From AP-15 sp963781215 (GTDB lineage: Bacteria > Pseudomonadota > Alphaproteobacteria > ATCC43930 > CGMCC-115725), in NCBI GenBank assembly GCA_963781215.1, contig CAWAFE010000054.1:38688-102687 (forward strand): a stretch of DNA of 64,000 nucleotides. The letters run 5' to 3'. Under the pieces are notes generated by a model. The model saw only the letters and a program-made list of their open reading frames with translations, had not been told where the DNA came from and ran no database searches. Made by a program: the position numbers and the translations under genes. Numbering within the stretch: position 1 is the first letter of the stretch; each line of letters begins with the position of its first letter. Shown here piece by piece: positions 36,023 to 45,376 of the stretch.

Positions 36023-37279
36023 TCAGCCCGACGCAGCCTCAGGTCGGACGAGGGCGTGCCGCTTGCGGCCGGCGCTGAGCTTGACGACATCCCGCCCCTC
36101 GAAATCGGCGAGCGACAGAGTGCGGGTCTCGCTGTCGACGACCGTGTCGTCGATGCGGGCGCCGCCGCCGCGGATCAGCCGCCGCGCCTCGCCGTTCGAA
36201 GCGGCGAGCCCGGCGCGGGTGAAGAGCTCGAACGCCATGACGCCGCGCTCCAGCTGATCGCGCGGGATTTCGATCTGCGGCAGGGCGTCGCCGCTGCCGC
36301 CGCTCTCGAACACCGCACGCGCAGTCTCGGCCGCGGCCTCGGCCGCCGCGCGGCCGTGGCAGAGTGCCGTCGCCTCGGTGGCGAGGATCTTCTTCGCGTC
36401 GTTGACGTCGCCGCCCTCGATCCGCGCGATCTCATCGCGCGGCAATTCGGTGAAGAGGCGCAGAAACCGTCCGACATCCTCATCCTCGGTGTTGCGCCAG
36501 AACTGCCAATAATCATAGGGCGACAGCCGCTCGGCGTTGAGCCAGACCGCACCCTGCGCGCTCTTGCCCATCTTGGCGCCGGACGCCGAGGCGATCAGCG
36601 GCGTCGTCAGGCCGAACAAGGTGCGGCCATCGGCCCGGCGGGCCAGCTCGACGCCGCCGACGATATTGCCCCATTGGTCCGAGCCGCCGATCTGCAGCAC
36701 GCAGCCGAAGCGCCGCGCCAATTCGAGAAAATCGTAAGATTGCAGGATCATGTAGTTGAATTCGAGAAAGCTCAGCGGCTGGTCGCGGTCGAGCCGCAGC
36801 CGCACGCTGTCCTGGCTCAACATCCGGTTGACCGAGAAATGGCGGCCGATGTCGCGCAGCAGCGGGATATACCGCAGCTCGTCGAGCCAATCGGCGTTGT
36901 TGACCATCAAGGCGTCGGTCGGACCGTCGCCGAATTCGATGAACCGGGTGAAGATCCGGCGGATGCCGGCCATGTTGCGAGCGATTTCGGCGTCGTCGAG
37001 TAGCGGGCGCGCCGTGTCTTTGCCCGAAGGGTCGCCGATGCGCGTCGTGCCGCCGCCCATCAGCACGATCGGCTTGTGCCCGCATTTCTGGAAATGGCGC
37101 AATAGCATGATCGACAACAGGCTGCCGACATGCAGACTGTCGGCCGTGCAGTCGTAGCCGACATAGGCGACGAGCCGCCCTTCGCCGAGCCGCTCGTCGA
37201 GCGCCTCGAGATCGGTGCACTGATGCAGGAAACCGCGTTCGAGAGCGGTCGCGAGAAAGGGGGATCGGGGCGTCGACAT
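36023..37279 (-). CDS. tyrS: Tyrosyl-tRNA synthetase
   Basis: Charges tRNA-Tyr. The 418-residue protein has the class I motifs in family form: YVGYDCTADSLHVGSLL (HIGH equivalent HVGS) and KMGKSAQGAVW (KMSKS equivalent KMGKS). The C-terminal S4 RNA-binding domain runs ASNGEARRLIRGGGARIDDT. In many alphaproteobacteria tyrS is divergent from anmK; here an AT-rich gene lies between them. Confidence 0.96.
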   Translation of the reverse strand: MSTPRSPFLATALERGFLHQCTDLEALDERLGEGRLVAYVGYDCTADSLHVGSLLSIMLLRHFQKCGHKPIVLMGGGTTRIGDPSGKDTARPLLDDAEIARNMAGIRRIFTRFIEFGDGPTDALMVNNADWLDELRYIPLLRDIGRHFSVNRMLSQDSVRLRLDRDQPLSFLEFNYMILQSYDFLELARRFGCVLQIGGSDQWGNIVGGVELARRADGRTLFGLTTPLIASASGAKMGKSAQGAVWLNAERLSPYDYWQFWRNTEDEDVGRFLRLFTELPRDEIARIEGGDVNDAKKILATEATALCHGRAAAEAAAETARAVFESGGSGDALPQIEIPRDQLERGVMAFELFTRAGLAASNGEARRLIRGGGARIDDTVVDSETRTLSLADFEGRDVVKLSAGRKRHALVRPEAASG

Positions 37280-37295
37280 GGCCGTGTAATCGAAT

Positions 37296-38515
37296 TCATA
37301 GGCGACGCGCTGAGATGCAGCCGGTCCACCAAAAGTTTCACCGTAGATTGGGCCTTGGATAGCGTGGGTCTTTGCCCAAAATCAATAGCTCCTAATTGCA
37401 GAAATATTTTTCCGAAAACCTCATCCGCAAAGCTGCTCGATATAAGATTTATTCCAGCCAAATCAATATTTATTCTTGACTCAGTACAAGAAATCAAGTT
37501 ATACAATTTTGTCCTGACCTTCTTTCCTGCGAGTTGTGATCCTAGAGATTCTGCTTCCTCTTTGAGAGTGAACTGGATGATTTCGTCTGGGTTTATTTCA
37601 TATTTTAGCTCAATCCGATCCATCGGACTAAATTTAATGTTTAGCCCTAAGATATCGTCGAGCACTAGGCGCTCACTGTAATTAATACAGCAATGAACCA
37701 CCGTACCGGCATACGGGACATTTTCCTGCCTCGTGTGCATCCCGGCGTTGGCTGTATAATATAGCGTGGCATTTCCTGAGTATATACCAAATTTTCCAGC
37801 GCTCTTTGTCGCGATCCTGTAGCTGCCCCACAACCCGTTGCCCTGGCCTATGGACTGATCTCGCGTCACGCCCTGTTCGATTGCACGTGATACAGCCTCT
37901 ACATCACTCGAAATTTCTAACCCAGACGATCTAAGGGATTTTGAAATACCGTCCCCGCCATCCGCTACAGTAAATTCGATCAACTTAGCATTTTGTTTTG
38001 ACGATAATTGTAATATTCCTCCCTCTGGGCAATTGGAATGCATGAGGACGTTATCGGTAATTTCATTGACCGACCACTCTATTGCCTTGAGATGTTCCCT
38101 CCTATACCCATCAACGGTGGAGAGGATCGAATCGATAACCTTGTCCACCGCATGTTTCTGTTCATCGGGATTCTGAAAAAACGAGGACAGGGACGTGCTG
38201 TCTTGGCCGGAACTCGGATTTAGAATATTCAGAGGGCGATAGTGAGTGCGCCCAATTTGAGTTTATGAAGAGGCGCTTCAGGTATGTATTAGTTGGCAGA
38301 ATGGTTGCGAAATCGACCCCAACTCGTCTCAGGCCACGGCAATGCGCAATGAGACCGACCATTGGCGCAGGATCTGCCCTCTCGCAGCTCGAAAAATCCA
38401 GGAAAAGATCCTTATAAGCAAGCTGGGAGTATCCCCTGTAGATGGCTGCAATCATCGGACGCAGCAACATAATGTTGAAATCTGCTGGGAATACGATTGT
38501 GTCGCCTGAAGACAT
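37296..38515 (-). CDS. STAS-like / histidine-kinase-type ATPase / DUF4325 signalling protein, two frameshifts
   Basis: Currently split into two frames: 38162-38515 and a frame from 38148 downward. Removing one T from the run of six at 38176-38181 joins HVPVLVF to QNPDEQKHAVDKVIDSILST, giving one protein. It has an N-terminal STAS-like domain and a HATPase (N box EWSVNEITDNVLMHSN, G1 VADGGDGI, G2 GQGNGLWGS). The C-terminal DUF4325 (STAS-like) domain is INIDLAGINLISSSFADEVF. A second indel near 37318-37323 would give the usual ending (ISARRL, stop at 37296), 16 bases before tyrS. The DNA is AT-rich, unlike its neighbours. The likely role is anti-sigma/partner-switch-type signalling; target unknown. 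Confidence 0.7.
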
Positions 38516-38831
38516 GCCACTCGCCCGTAATTCGCGAGCTTACGTAGTTGATACGCCCGCTGATTTCAACGCGATCCCTCGCGATCTGACCCGCTCTTTC
38601 TCAGATGCAACACAGTATCCGACGAGGCTGGACGCAGCCAGCCACGCGCCGCAGCGCAGCTCTGCTGGCCTCCGTGGGAGTTCGGTGCGGGGTCGGGCAC
38701 GGGATAGAGGCGGAAGGAGGTGAGTGGCCCTGAACGGCAGGTCGACCCTAACGGCGGGCGAACCCCCCGAAATTGCTCGGAGGCGTTGCGGTGCTATGTT
38801 GGTCATGGATCGATATAATAGCCGGGACGAC
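38516..38831. other. Intergenic region between the STAS/HATPase gene and anmK
   Basis: This 316-base stretch runs from the AT-rich side into the GC-rich side. A strong Shine-Dalgarno-like AAGGAGGTGA (38714-38723) lies directly before a GTG at 38724 that is in frame with anmK, but the 3-base spacing is too tight. I therefore keep the anmK start at 38832. No other gene is seen. Confidence 0.4.
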
Positions 38832-39932
38832 ATGGCGAAGCTAGGCAATCAGCGGAGATCATACCTTGCGATCGGACTGATGAGCGGAACCTCGCTCGAC
38901 GGGATCGACGTGGCGATGATCGAGACGGACGGCGGCGCACGGGTGGTGCGCGGTCCGTCGCTGACGGTCCCGTACCCGGCGGGGTTTCGCGACAGATTGC
39001 GCTCGGTGCTCGGCGGGATCGGCCCGGTGGCCGAGGTCGAGGATGAGCTGACCCGGCTGCACGCCGACGCGGTCGAGCATTTTCTCGCCGGCCATCCGGG
39101 AACGAAAGTGGATCTCGTCGGCTTTCACGGCCACACGATCCTGCACCGCCCGGCTGAGCGCCGCACCTGGCAGATCGGCGACGGCGCTCTCCTGGCGAAG
39201 CTGCTCGGGGCCGATGTCGTCGCGGATTTCCGCTCGGCCGATGTCGCGGCCGGCGGCGAGGGCGCGCCATTGGCGCCGCTCTATCACGCCGCTCTCGCCG
39301 CGCCGCTGGAAAAACCGCTCGCCGTTCTCAACATCGGCGGCGTCGCCAATGCGACCTGGATCGGCGAAGGTGGCGAAATCCTGGCCTTCGACACCGGCCC
39401 CGGCAACGCGCCGATCGACGATTGGGCGCGCCGCCATACCGACGCCGACGCTGATATCGACGGCGCGCTCGCGCTCGCGGGACGTGCGTCCGCACGGCAT
39501 ATTGCGCGCTTTCTGGAGTCGCCCTATTTCGCCCGCCAGCCGCCGAAGTCGCTCGACCGCGACGATTTCAACGATCTGGTACCCGAAAGCCTGTCGCCGC
39601 AGGACGGGGCGGCCACCTTGACCGAGATGGCCGCGGCGGCGGTCGCGGCGGGATGTCGATATTTTCGAACGCTGGCGCGGCAATGGCTGATCTGTGGCGG
39701 CGGCCGCCATAACCCGGCCGTGATGGCGGCGCTCGGCCGCCGTCTCGCCGCACCGGTGCGTCCGGTCGAGGCCGTCGGCTGGGACGGCGACGCGCTCGAA
39801 GCGCAGGCCTTTGCCTACCTCGCGGTGCGCTCGGCGCTCGGGATGCCGCTGTCGCTGCCGTCGACGACTGGGGTGAAACGGCCGACCGGCGGCGGCCGGC
39901 TATTTCGAGCCGTCCCATCGCCGGAAGGCTGA
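38832..39932 (+). CDS. anmK: Anhydro-N-acetylmuramic acid kinase
   Basis: Phosphorylates 1,6-anhydro-N-acetylmuramic acid with ring opening during cell-wall recycling. The 366-residue protein has the ATP-binding GLMSGTSLDGIDVAMIE near the N-terminus, HGHTILHRP, the VLNIGGVANATW block and FDTGPGNAPIDDWA, then ICGGGRHNPAVMAAL. I start at MAKLGNQRRSYLAIG, which matches the usual family length. Divergent from the tyrS side. Confidence 0.94.
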   Translation: MAKLGNQRRSYLAIGLMSGTSLDGIDVAMIETDGGARVVRGPSLTVPYPAGFRDRLRSVLGGIGPVAEVEDELTRLHADAVEHFLAGHPGTKVDLVGFHGHTILHRPAERRTWQIGDGALLAKLLGADVVADFRSADVAAGGEGAPLAPLYHAALAAPLEKPLAVLNIGGVANATWIGEGGEILAFDTGPGNAPIDDWARRHTDADADIDGALALAGRASARHIARFLESPYFARQPPKSLDRDDFNDLVPESLSPQDGAATLTEMAAAAVAAGCRYFRTLARQWLICGGGRHNPAVMAALGRRLAAPVRPVEAVGWDGDALEAQAFAYLAVRSALGMPLSLPSTTGVKRPTGGGRLFRAVPSPEG

Positions 39933-40068
39933 TGCAGGGATTGGAGTTCTATTACTCAGTCATAACATTCGGTTATCGACCCAGAGCGCCGCCGCAGATT
40001 CCCACGGTAGTGGATTGCACGTGGCGCCTGCCGCTGCCCCAAATGCGCGATCGGAGTGCGCCTGATCG

Positions 40069-41124
40069 CTAGCGGTGGGCAGCGTTGAACTGGGCGAGGG
40101 CGGCGGGGCCGGGGCAGAGCTGGGCTTCGCCGAGGCCGTTGAGCGGCGTCTCGACCGTGTCGAGGAATTCGTGCATGTCGCCCGCTTCGGGCTCGACGAA
40201 GAGAAGGCCGGTCACGACCTCGCCCTGGGCATGCCGCTGCTGCAGATAGGTCAAGGCCGAGATCCGGTCGTGCGGGTCGTAATCGGGGTCGAGCTTTCGC
40301 AGCCGCAGGATCGAGCCGTCATGCTGCTGCACGGTCTCGACCGTGCCCGGCGCATAGTCGGCGGTGATCTCGTCGCGCTCCAGGATCACGTCGAGCCGGT
40401 TGACCGCCTCGTTGTGGGCGCGGACATAGTCGAAGCTCTTGGTCGATTCCGGGTTGTTGTTGAAGGCGACGCAGGGCGAGACGACATCGATGAAGGCCGC
40501 TCCCTGGTGCTCGATCGCCGCCTTGATCAGCGGCACCAGCTGCGCCTTGTCGCCGGAGAAGCTGCGCCCGACAAAGGACGCGCCGAGCTGCAGGGCGAGC
40601 GCCACGAGGTCGATCGGCGCATCGGTGTTGACCGCACCCCGCCGCGCTTTCGAGCCCTTGTCGGCGGTGGCCGAGAACTGGCCCTTGGTCAGCCCGTAGA
40701 CGCCGTTGTTCTCCACAATGTAGAGCATGTTGACGGCGCGGCGCAGGCAATGCGCGAACTGGCCGAGCCCGATCGAGGCCGAATCGCCGTCACCGGAAAT
40801 GCCGAGATAGACGAGCTCGCGGTTGGCGAGGTTGGCGCCGGTCAAGACCGATGGCATGCGCCCGTGCACGCTGTTGAAGCCGTGCGACTTGCCGAGGAAA
40901 TAGGTCGGCGTCTTCGACGAGCAGCCGATGCCGGAAAGCTTGGCGATCCTGTGCGGCGGCAGGCTCAATTCAAAGCAGGCCTGGATGATCGCGGCGCTGA
41001 TCGAATCATGGCCGCAGCCGGCGCACAGGGTCGAGACCGCCCCCTCGTAATCGCGCCGCGTATAGCCGAGCGCGTTGGTTGGCAGCTTGGGGTGATGGAG
41101 ACGAGGCTTGGTGATGTAGGTCAT
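40069..41124 (-). CDS. korB: 2-oxoacid:ferredoxin oxidoreductase beta subunit
   Basis: Thiamine-diphosphate-binding subunit of a 2-oxoglutarate (or related) ferredoxin oxidoreductase. In the 351 residues, the iron-sulfur Cys pair is STLCAGCGHDSI. GIGCSSKTP gives another conserved Cys. The ThDP motif runs from SGDGDSASIGLGQF to VENNGVYGLTKGQ. Substrate is inferred from overall resemblance to KorB and from the KorA partner; a branched-chain or pyruvate activity is not excluded. It follows korA after 54 bases containing a strong hairpin. Confidence 0.9.
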   Translation of the reverse strand: MTYITKPRLHHPKLPTNALGYTRRDYEGAVSTLCAGCGHDSISAAIIQACFELSLPPHRIAKLSGIGCSSKTPTYFLGKSHGFNSVHGRMPSVLTGANLANRELVYLGISGDGDSASIGLGQFAHCLRRAVNMLYIVENNGVYGLTKGQFSATADKGSKARRGAVNTDAPIDLVALALQLGASFVGRSFSGDKAQLVPLIKAAIEHQGAAFIDVVSPCVAFNNNPESTKSFDYVRAHNEAVNRLDVILERDEITADYAPGTVETVQQHDGSILRLRKLDPDYDPHDRISALTYLQQRHAQGEVVTGLLFVEPEAGDMHEFLDTVETPLNGLGEAQLCPGPAALAQFNAAHR

Positions 41125-41141
41125 GCGGGCCTCATAATGAA

Positions 41142-41170
41142 TTCACCACAGAGGCCGCCTCTGTGGTGAA
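41142..41170. repeat. Perfect 13-bp inverted repeat between korA and korB
   Basis: TTCACCACAGAGG (41142-41154) and CCTCTGTGGTGAA (41158-41170) form a perfect stem with a 3-base loop. TTCACCACAGAGG-type sequences recur in many bacterial genomes. Its place inside an operon suggests an mRNA stem that could tune korB relative to korA, or a partial terminator. Confidence 0.75.
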
Positions 41171-41178
41171 CATTTTAA

Positions 41179-43038
41179 TTACGGCAGCGCCTTGCGCAAT
41201 GGCGCGAGGGTGACGACAGCGAGCATGTCGCCGATCGCCTTGACGATGAAGCGCGCGGTGATCGGGGTGCCGTCGTAGTGCAGGATCGGGACAAGCCGGG
41301 CCGGGTCGATCTCGCCCTCGTTCATCAGGAGGGTGCGCAGCTGCGCGTCGCGGTTCTGCTCGACGACAAAGACCCGCTCGTGGTCGGCGACGAAATCGAG
41401 CACGTCGTCGTGGAACGGGAAGGCGCGCACCCGCAATGTGTCGAGATGGATGCCGCGTTCCTCGAGCGCCTCCAGCGCCTCGGTCATGGCCGGTGCCGTC
41501 GAGCCGAAATAAATCGCGCCAAAGCGGGTCGGCTCGCGGGCATCGCGCCTTATCGGCCGCGGCACCAGCCGTTTGGCAGTCTCGAACTTGTGCAGCAGGC
41601 GCTGCATGTTGTCGACGTAATCCGGGCCTTCCTCCGAATAGCGGGCGTAACGGTCCTTACTGGTGCCGCGGGTGAAGAAGGCGCCACGCGTCGGGTGGGT
41701 CCCCGGCAGGGTGCGGTAGGGGATGCCATCACCGTCGACATCGAGGTAGCGGCCGAAATCGACCCCGGCTTCGAGCTGTTCGGCGGTCATAACCTTGCCG
41801 CGGTCGAAGGGCCGGCCCTCGTCCCAGGCGAGCGGCTGGCACAGCCAGTCGTTCATGCCGATGTCGAGGTCGAGCATGACGAAAATCGGGGTCTGCAGCC
41901 GGTCGGCAAGGTCAAACGCCTCGGCGGCAAAGCTGAAGCTTTCGCGCGGGTCCTCGGGGAACAGCAGCACGTGCTTGGTATCGCCGTGCGAGGCGTGGGC
42001 GCAGCTGAGGATGTCGGCCTGCTGGGTGCGGGTCGGCATGCCGGTCGAAGGGCTGCCGCGCTGCACGTCGAAGATCACCGCCGGGATCTCGGCGAAATAG
42101 GCCAGGCCGATGAATTCCTGCATGAGCGAGATGCCGGGGCCGGCGGTCGCGGTAAAGGCGCGGGCACCATTCCAGGCGGCGCCGACGACCATGCCGATCG
42201 AGGCCAGCTCGTCCTCGGCCTGAAGGATCGCGTAGCGCTTCTTCTTGGTCTCGGGGTCGGTGCGGTAGCGGCGGCAGTGGCTGGCGAAAGCCTCGGCGAG
42301 CGAGGAGGACGGTGTGATCGGATACCAGGCCGCGACCGTCGCACCGCCATAGACGCAGCCGAGTGCCGCGGCGTCATTGCCGGTGATGAAGATGCGGTCG
42401 CCGACCTTGTCGCTGCGCTGGAGGCGCAGCCCGACCGGGCAGTCGAATTCGGCGAGCGTCCAGTCGCGGCCGAGCTGCAGCGCGTGCAGATTGGGCTTGA
42501 TCAGGGTGTCTCGGCCACGGAACTGCTCGCCGATCAGCTTTTCGATCGCCGCCACGTCCATGTCGAGCAATGCCGAGAGAGCGCCCAGATAGATGATGTT
42601 CTTGAACAGCTGACGCTGCCGCATGTCGCTGTATTCGCGGTTGCAGATCTCGGTCAGCGGCACGCCGATCACGGTGATGTCGTCGCGGAACTTGGACGGC
42701 GGCAGCGGCTTGGTCGAATCGTAGAAGAGGTAGCCGCCGGGCTCGATCTCGGCCAAATCCTCGTCCCAGGTCTCCGGGTTCATCGCCACCATCATGTCGA
42801 CGCCGCCGCGCCGGCCGAGATGGCCGCTCTCGCTGATCCGCACCTCGTACCAAGTCGGCAAGCCCTGAATGTTCGAGGGGAAGATGTTGCGCGAGCTCGC
42901 CGGAATGCCCATGCGCAGGATCGACTTGGCGAACAGCGCATTGGCGCTGGCCGAACCCGATCCGTTGACATTGGCGAATTTGACGACGAAGTCGTTAACG
43001 CTTTGGATATCCTGTCGGCTCGATCCGGCCACGATCAC
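41179..43038 (-). CDS. korA: 2-oxoacid:ferredoxin oxidoreductase gamma-alpha fusion subunit
   Basis: The 619-residue protein combines the gamma domain (residues 1 to about 190; FANVNGSGSASANALFAKSI, SESGHLGRRGGVDMMVAMNP) with the alpha domain (from about 210; GNDAAALGCVYGGATVAAWY, YPITPSSSLAEAF, TAGPGISLMQEFIGLAYFAE). The fusion is the KorA type found in aerobic and facultative bacteria. It begins with GTG at 43038. It reduces ferredoxin-like acceptors while oxidising a 2-oxoacid with CoA. Confidence 0.9.
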   Translation of the reverse strand: MIVAGSSRQDIQSVNDFVVKFANVNGSGSASANALFAKSILRMGIPASSRNIFPSNIQGLPTWYEVRISESGHLGRRGGVDMMVAMNPETWDEDLAEIEPGGYLFYDSTKPLPPSKFRDDITVIGVPLTEICNREYSDMRQRQLFKNIIYLGALSALLDMDVAAIEKLIGEQFRGRDTLIKPNLHALQLGRDWTLAEFDCPVGLRLQRSDKVGDRIFITGNDAAALGCVYGGATVAAWYPITPSSSLAEAFASHCRRYRTDPETKKKRYAILQAEDELASIGMVVGAAWNGARAFTATAGPGISLMQEFIGLAYFAEIPAVIFDVQRGSPSTGMPTRTQQADILSCAHASHGDTKHVLLFPEDPRESFSFAAEAFDLADRLQTPIFVMLDLDIGMNDWLCQPLAWDEGRPFDRGKVMTAEQLEAGVDFGRYLDVDGDGIPYRTLPGTHPTRGAFFTRGTSKDRYARYSEEGPDYVDNMQRLLHKFETAKRLVPRPIRRDAREPTRFGAIYFGSTAPAMTEALEALEERGIHLDTLRVRAFPFHDDVLDFVADHERVFVVEQNRDAQLRTLLMNEGEIDPARLVPILHYDGTPITARFIVKAIGDMLAVVTLAPLRKALP

Positions 43039-43155
43039 ACCTCTGGAGTACGCTTTACCGCAAAGGACGCGAAGGTTGCGCCGAGATCACCAAGCCTCCC
43101 AGTCCTCTGCGTCCATTGCGCATCCATGGCGCCCTCCGCGTTGAAAATTCAATCT
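43039..43155. repeat. Intergenic element with CGCAAAGGACGCGAAGG
   Basis: The gap between the reductase gene and korA contains ACCGCAAAGGACGCGAAGG (43068-43086) and, further on, CTCTGCGTCCATTGCGCATC (43117-43136). Such CGCAAAGG/CTCTGCG sequences are widely dispersed intergenic repeats. No coding potential is visible. Confidence 0.5.
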
Positions 43156-44943
43156 TTATCGGCTGCGGCATGCAGGGCCGGCCTGGGTTATATCGATCAG
43201 GAATTTACGCATGTCCCACGCGCCTGTCGGGCAGCGCTCGGCGCACAGCCCGCAATGCAGGCAGACATCCTCGTCCTTGACCATGATGCGCCCGGTCTTG
43301 AGTCGGTCGCCGATATAGAGGTCCTGCTCGAGGTTGAGGGCCGGGGCCATCAATCGGCCGCGCAATTCCTCTTCCCCGCCATTGTCGGTGAAGGTGATGC
43401 AATCCATCGGGCAAATGTCGACACAGGCGTCGCATTCGATGCACAGCTGGCCGGTAAAGACGGTCTGCACGTCGCAATTGAGGCAGCGCTCGGCCTCGAG
43501 ATAGCCGAGCTTCTCGTCGTAGCCGAGCTCGACCTCGACCCGGATATCGGCGAGGGCGACGGCGGTGTCACGCAGCGGCACCCGATAGCGCACATCGTTT
43601 GAGATGTCGTTGTCGTAGCTCCACTCGTGGATGCCCATTTTCTGGCTGACCAGGGTCACGCCGGGTGGCGGCCGGTTGCGGACATCCTCTCCGTGGCACA
43701 GCTTGTCGATCGAGATCGCGGCGTCGTGGCCGTGGGCGACGGCCCAGATGATATTCTTCGGCCCGAAAGCAGCGTCGCCGCCGAAAAACACCTTGGGCAG
43801 CGTCGACTGCATCGTCTTCGGGTCGACCTTGGGCATGTCCCAGCGGTCGAACTCGATGCCGATGTCGCGCTCGACCCAAGGGAAGGCGTTCTCCTGGCCC
43901 ACCGCAACCAATACGTCGTCGCACGCGATCAACGTGTCGGGCTCGCCGGTCGGGATCAGGTTGCGGCGTCCTCGATCATCGTATTCGGCCTTCACCTTCT
44001 CGAACAAGACGCCGGTCAGCCGGCCGTTGTCATGGACGAATTCTTTCGGCACCAGCCAGTTGAGGATCGGGATGCCTTCGTGCGTCGCGTCCTCCTTCTC
44101 CCAGGGCGACGCCTTCATCTCCTCGAAGCCGCTGCGTACGACGACGGTGACCTCCTTGCCGCCCAGCCGGCGCGACGAGCGGCAGCAATCCATCGCCGTG
44201 TTGCCGCCGCCGAGCACGACGACGCGGCGGCCGATCCTGTCGATATGGCCGAACGAGACGCTGGAGAGCCAGTCGATGCCGATGTGGATGTTGGCCGCCG
44301 CTTCCGCGCGGCCGGGGATGTCGAGGTCGCGCCCGCGCGGCGCGCCGCAGCCGACAAAGACGGCGTCCCAATCCTCGGCCAACAGCGCCTTCAAGCTATT
44401 AACCGGCTCGCCGAACCGGGTTTCGACCCCCATATCGAGGACCAGATCGACCTCCTCGTCGGTGACCCTCTCGGGCAGGCGGAAGCGCGGGATCTGGGTG
44501 CGCATCATGCCGCCGCCCTTAGCGTCGCCGTCGAAGATCACACAGCGGTAGCCGAGCGGCATCAGGTCGCGGGCGACCGTCAGCGACGCCGGGCCGGCGC
44601 CGACGAGGGCGATCCGTTTGCCGTTCTTCTGGCGCGGGATCTCAGGCAGGTAGGGGCGGATGTCGCCTTTGTTGTCGGCGGCGACGCGCTTCAGGCGGCA
44701 GATCGCCACCGGCTCCTTCTCTACGCGACCGCGGCGGCAGGCCGGCTCGCACGGGCGGTCGCAGGTGCGACCGAGGATGCCCGGAAAGACGTTCGACTTC
44801 CAGTTGACCATGAAGGCGTCGGTGTAGCGCCGGTCGGCGATCAACCGGATGTATTCCGGCACCGGCGTATGCGACGGGCAGGCCCACTGGCAATCGACGA
44901 CTTTGTGGAAATAGTCGGGGACGCTGATATCGGTCGGCTGCAC
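43156..44943 (-). CDS. FAD/iron-sulfur NAD(P)H oxidoreductase of the KGOR operon
   Basis: The 595-residue protein resembles glutamate synthase small subunit/NfnB-type reductases with extra ferredoxin domains. Its N-terminal cluster-binding region has CQWACPSHTPVPEY and GRTCDRPCEPACRRG. Two dinucleotide folds follow (KRIALVGAGPASLTVARDL, RVVVLGGGNTAMDCCR). The C-terminal ferredoxin part has CLNCDVQ, CIECDACVDICPMDC and CLHCGLCAERCPTGAW. It is the first gene of an operon with korA and korB. It could pass electrons between NAD(P)H and the 2-oxoacid oxidoreductase in place of a separate ferredoxin; direction is unknown. Confidence 0.88.
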   Translation of the reverse strand: MQPTDISVPDYFHKVVDCQWACPSHTPVPEYIRLIADRRYTDAFMVNWKSNVFPGILGRTCDRPCEPACRRGRVEKEPVAICRLKRVAADNKGDIRPYLPEIPRQKNGKRIALVGAGPASLTVARDLMPLGYRCVIFDGDAKGGGMMRTQIPRFRLPERVTDEEVDLVLDMGVETRFGEPVNSLKALLAEDWDAVFVGCGAPRGRDLDIPGRAEAAANIHIGIDWLSSVSFGHIDRIGRRVVVLGGGNTAMDCCRSSRRLGGKEVTVVVRSGFEEMKASPWEKEDATHEGIPILNWLVPKEFVHDNGRLTGVLFEKVKAEYDDRGRRNLIPTGEPDTLIACDDVLVAVGQENAFPWVERDIGIEFDRWDMPKVDPKTMQSTLPKVFFGGDAAFGPKNIIWAVAHGHDAAISIDKLCHGEDVRNRPPPGVTLVSQKMGIHEWSYDNDISNDVRYRVPLRDTAVALADIRVEVELGYDEKLGYLEAERCLNCDVQTVFTGQLCIECDACVDICPMDCITFTDNGGEEELRGRLMAPALNLEQDLYIGDRLKTGRIMVKDEDVCLHCGLCAERCPTGAWDMRKFLIDITQAGPACRSR

Positions 44944-45376
44944 TAGGCTCCTCCTGGCGAACGTGGCGGGATAGGGTCCGTTCTCGGTCCTGCCGCAATC
45001 ACTCGCCGAGGCGCATCGGGTTCTTCTTCGCCGCCTCGCCCGGCACGTCGCCGCGGCGGCGCTCTCTTGTACCCGAGCTCAATCCCACCGTCATCTCCGT
45101 TTCGCCCGATCCGCCATACCTGCTGCGCACGCCGGCTAAGGGTGTGGCAGCCTGCCTCATCCTCCCGCCGCGCGCAAGCATCGCTCCCGCGCGCGGCGCG
45201 CGACCCTGCTCTACCGCGGGATCATTGCCATTCCCTTTCCCGAGTCAGGGAGTGGGACTTGGCCCACACCGAAGATCGATGCTCCCACCGGGTTTTCAAG
45301 ACGGGTAGCCCGTGGCAAGGCCGAGAACGGAATATCTTCACGATATTCTATGGCTCGGAGATGACGATGGATCTGC
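44944..45376. other. Long intergenic region, no confident gene
   Basis: This 433-base stretch precedes the reductase/kor operon. A 60-codon minus-strand frame (44999-45181) ends PGEAAKKNPMRLGE but has no recognised family or ribosome site. I found no tRNA or known RNA by eye. A promoter for the operon is expected near its left end. Confidence 0.4.

Noticed and set aside
37060..38148. STAS/HATPase protein overlapping tyrS by 220 bases
   Set aside because: The overlapping tail is low-complexity shadow sequence of tyrS; a one-base shift near 37320 gives the usual family ending 16 bases before tyrS.
38714..38726. Shine-Dalgarno-like AAGGAGGTGA as the true anmK start site
   Set aside because: Spacing to GTG 38724 is too short and the added 36 residues do not resemble AnmK.
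44999..45181. 60-codon frame upstream of the reductase/kor operon
   Set aside because: No ribosome site, no family, and no conserved-looking composition; not enough support for a gene.
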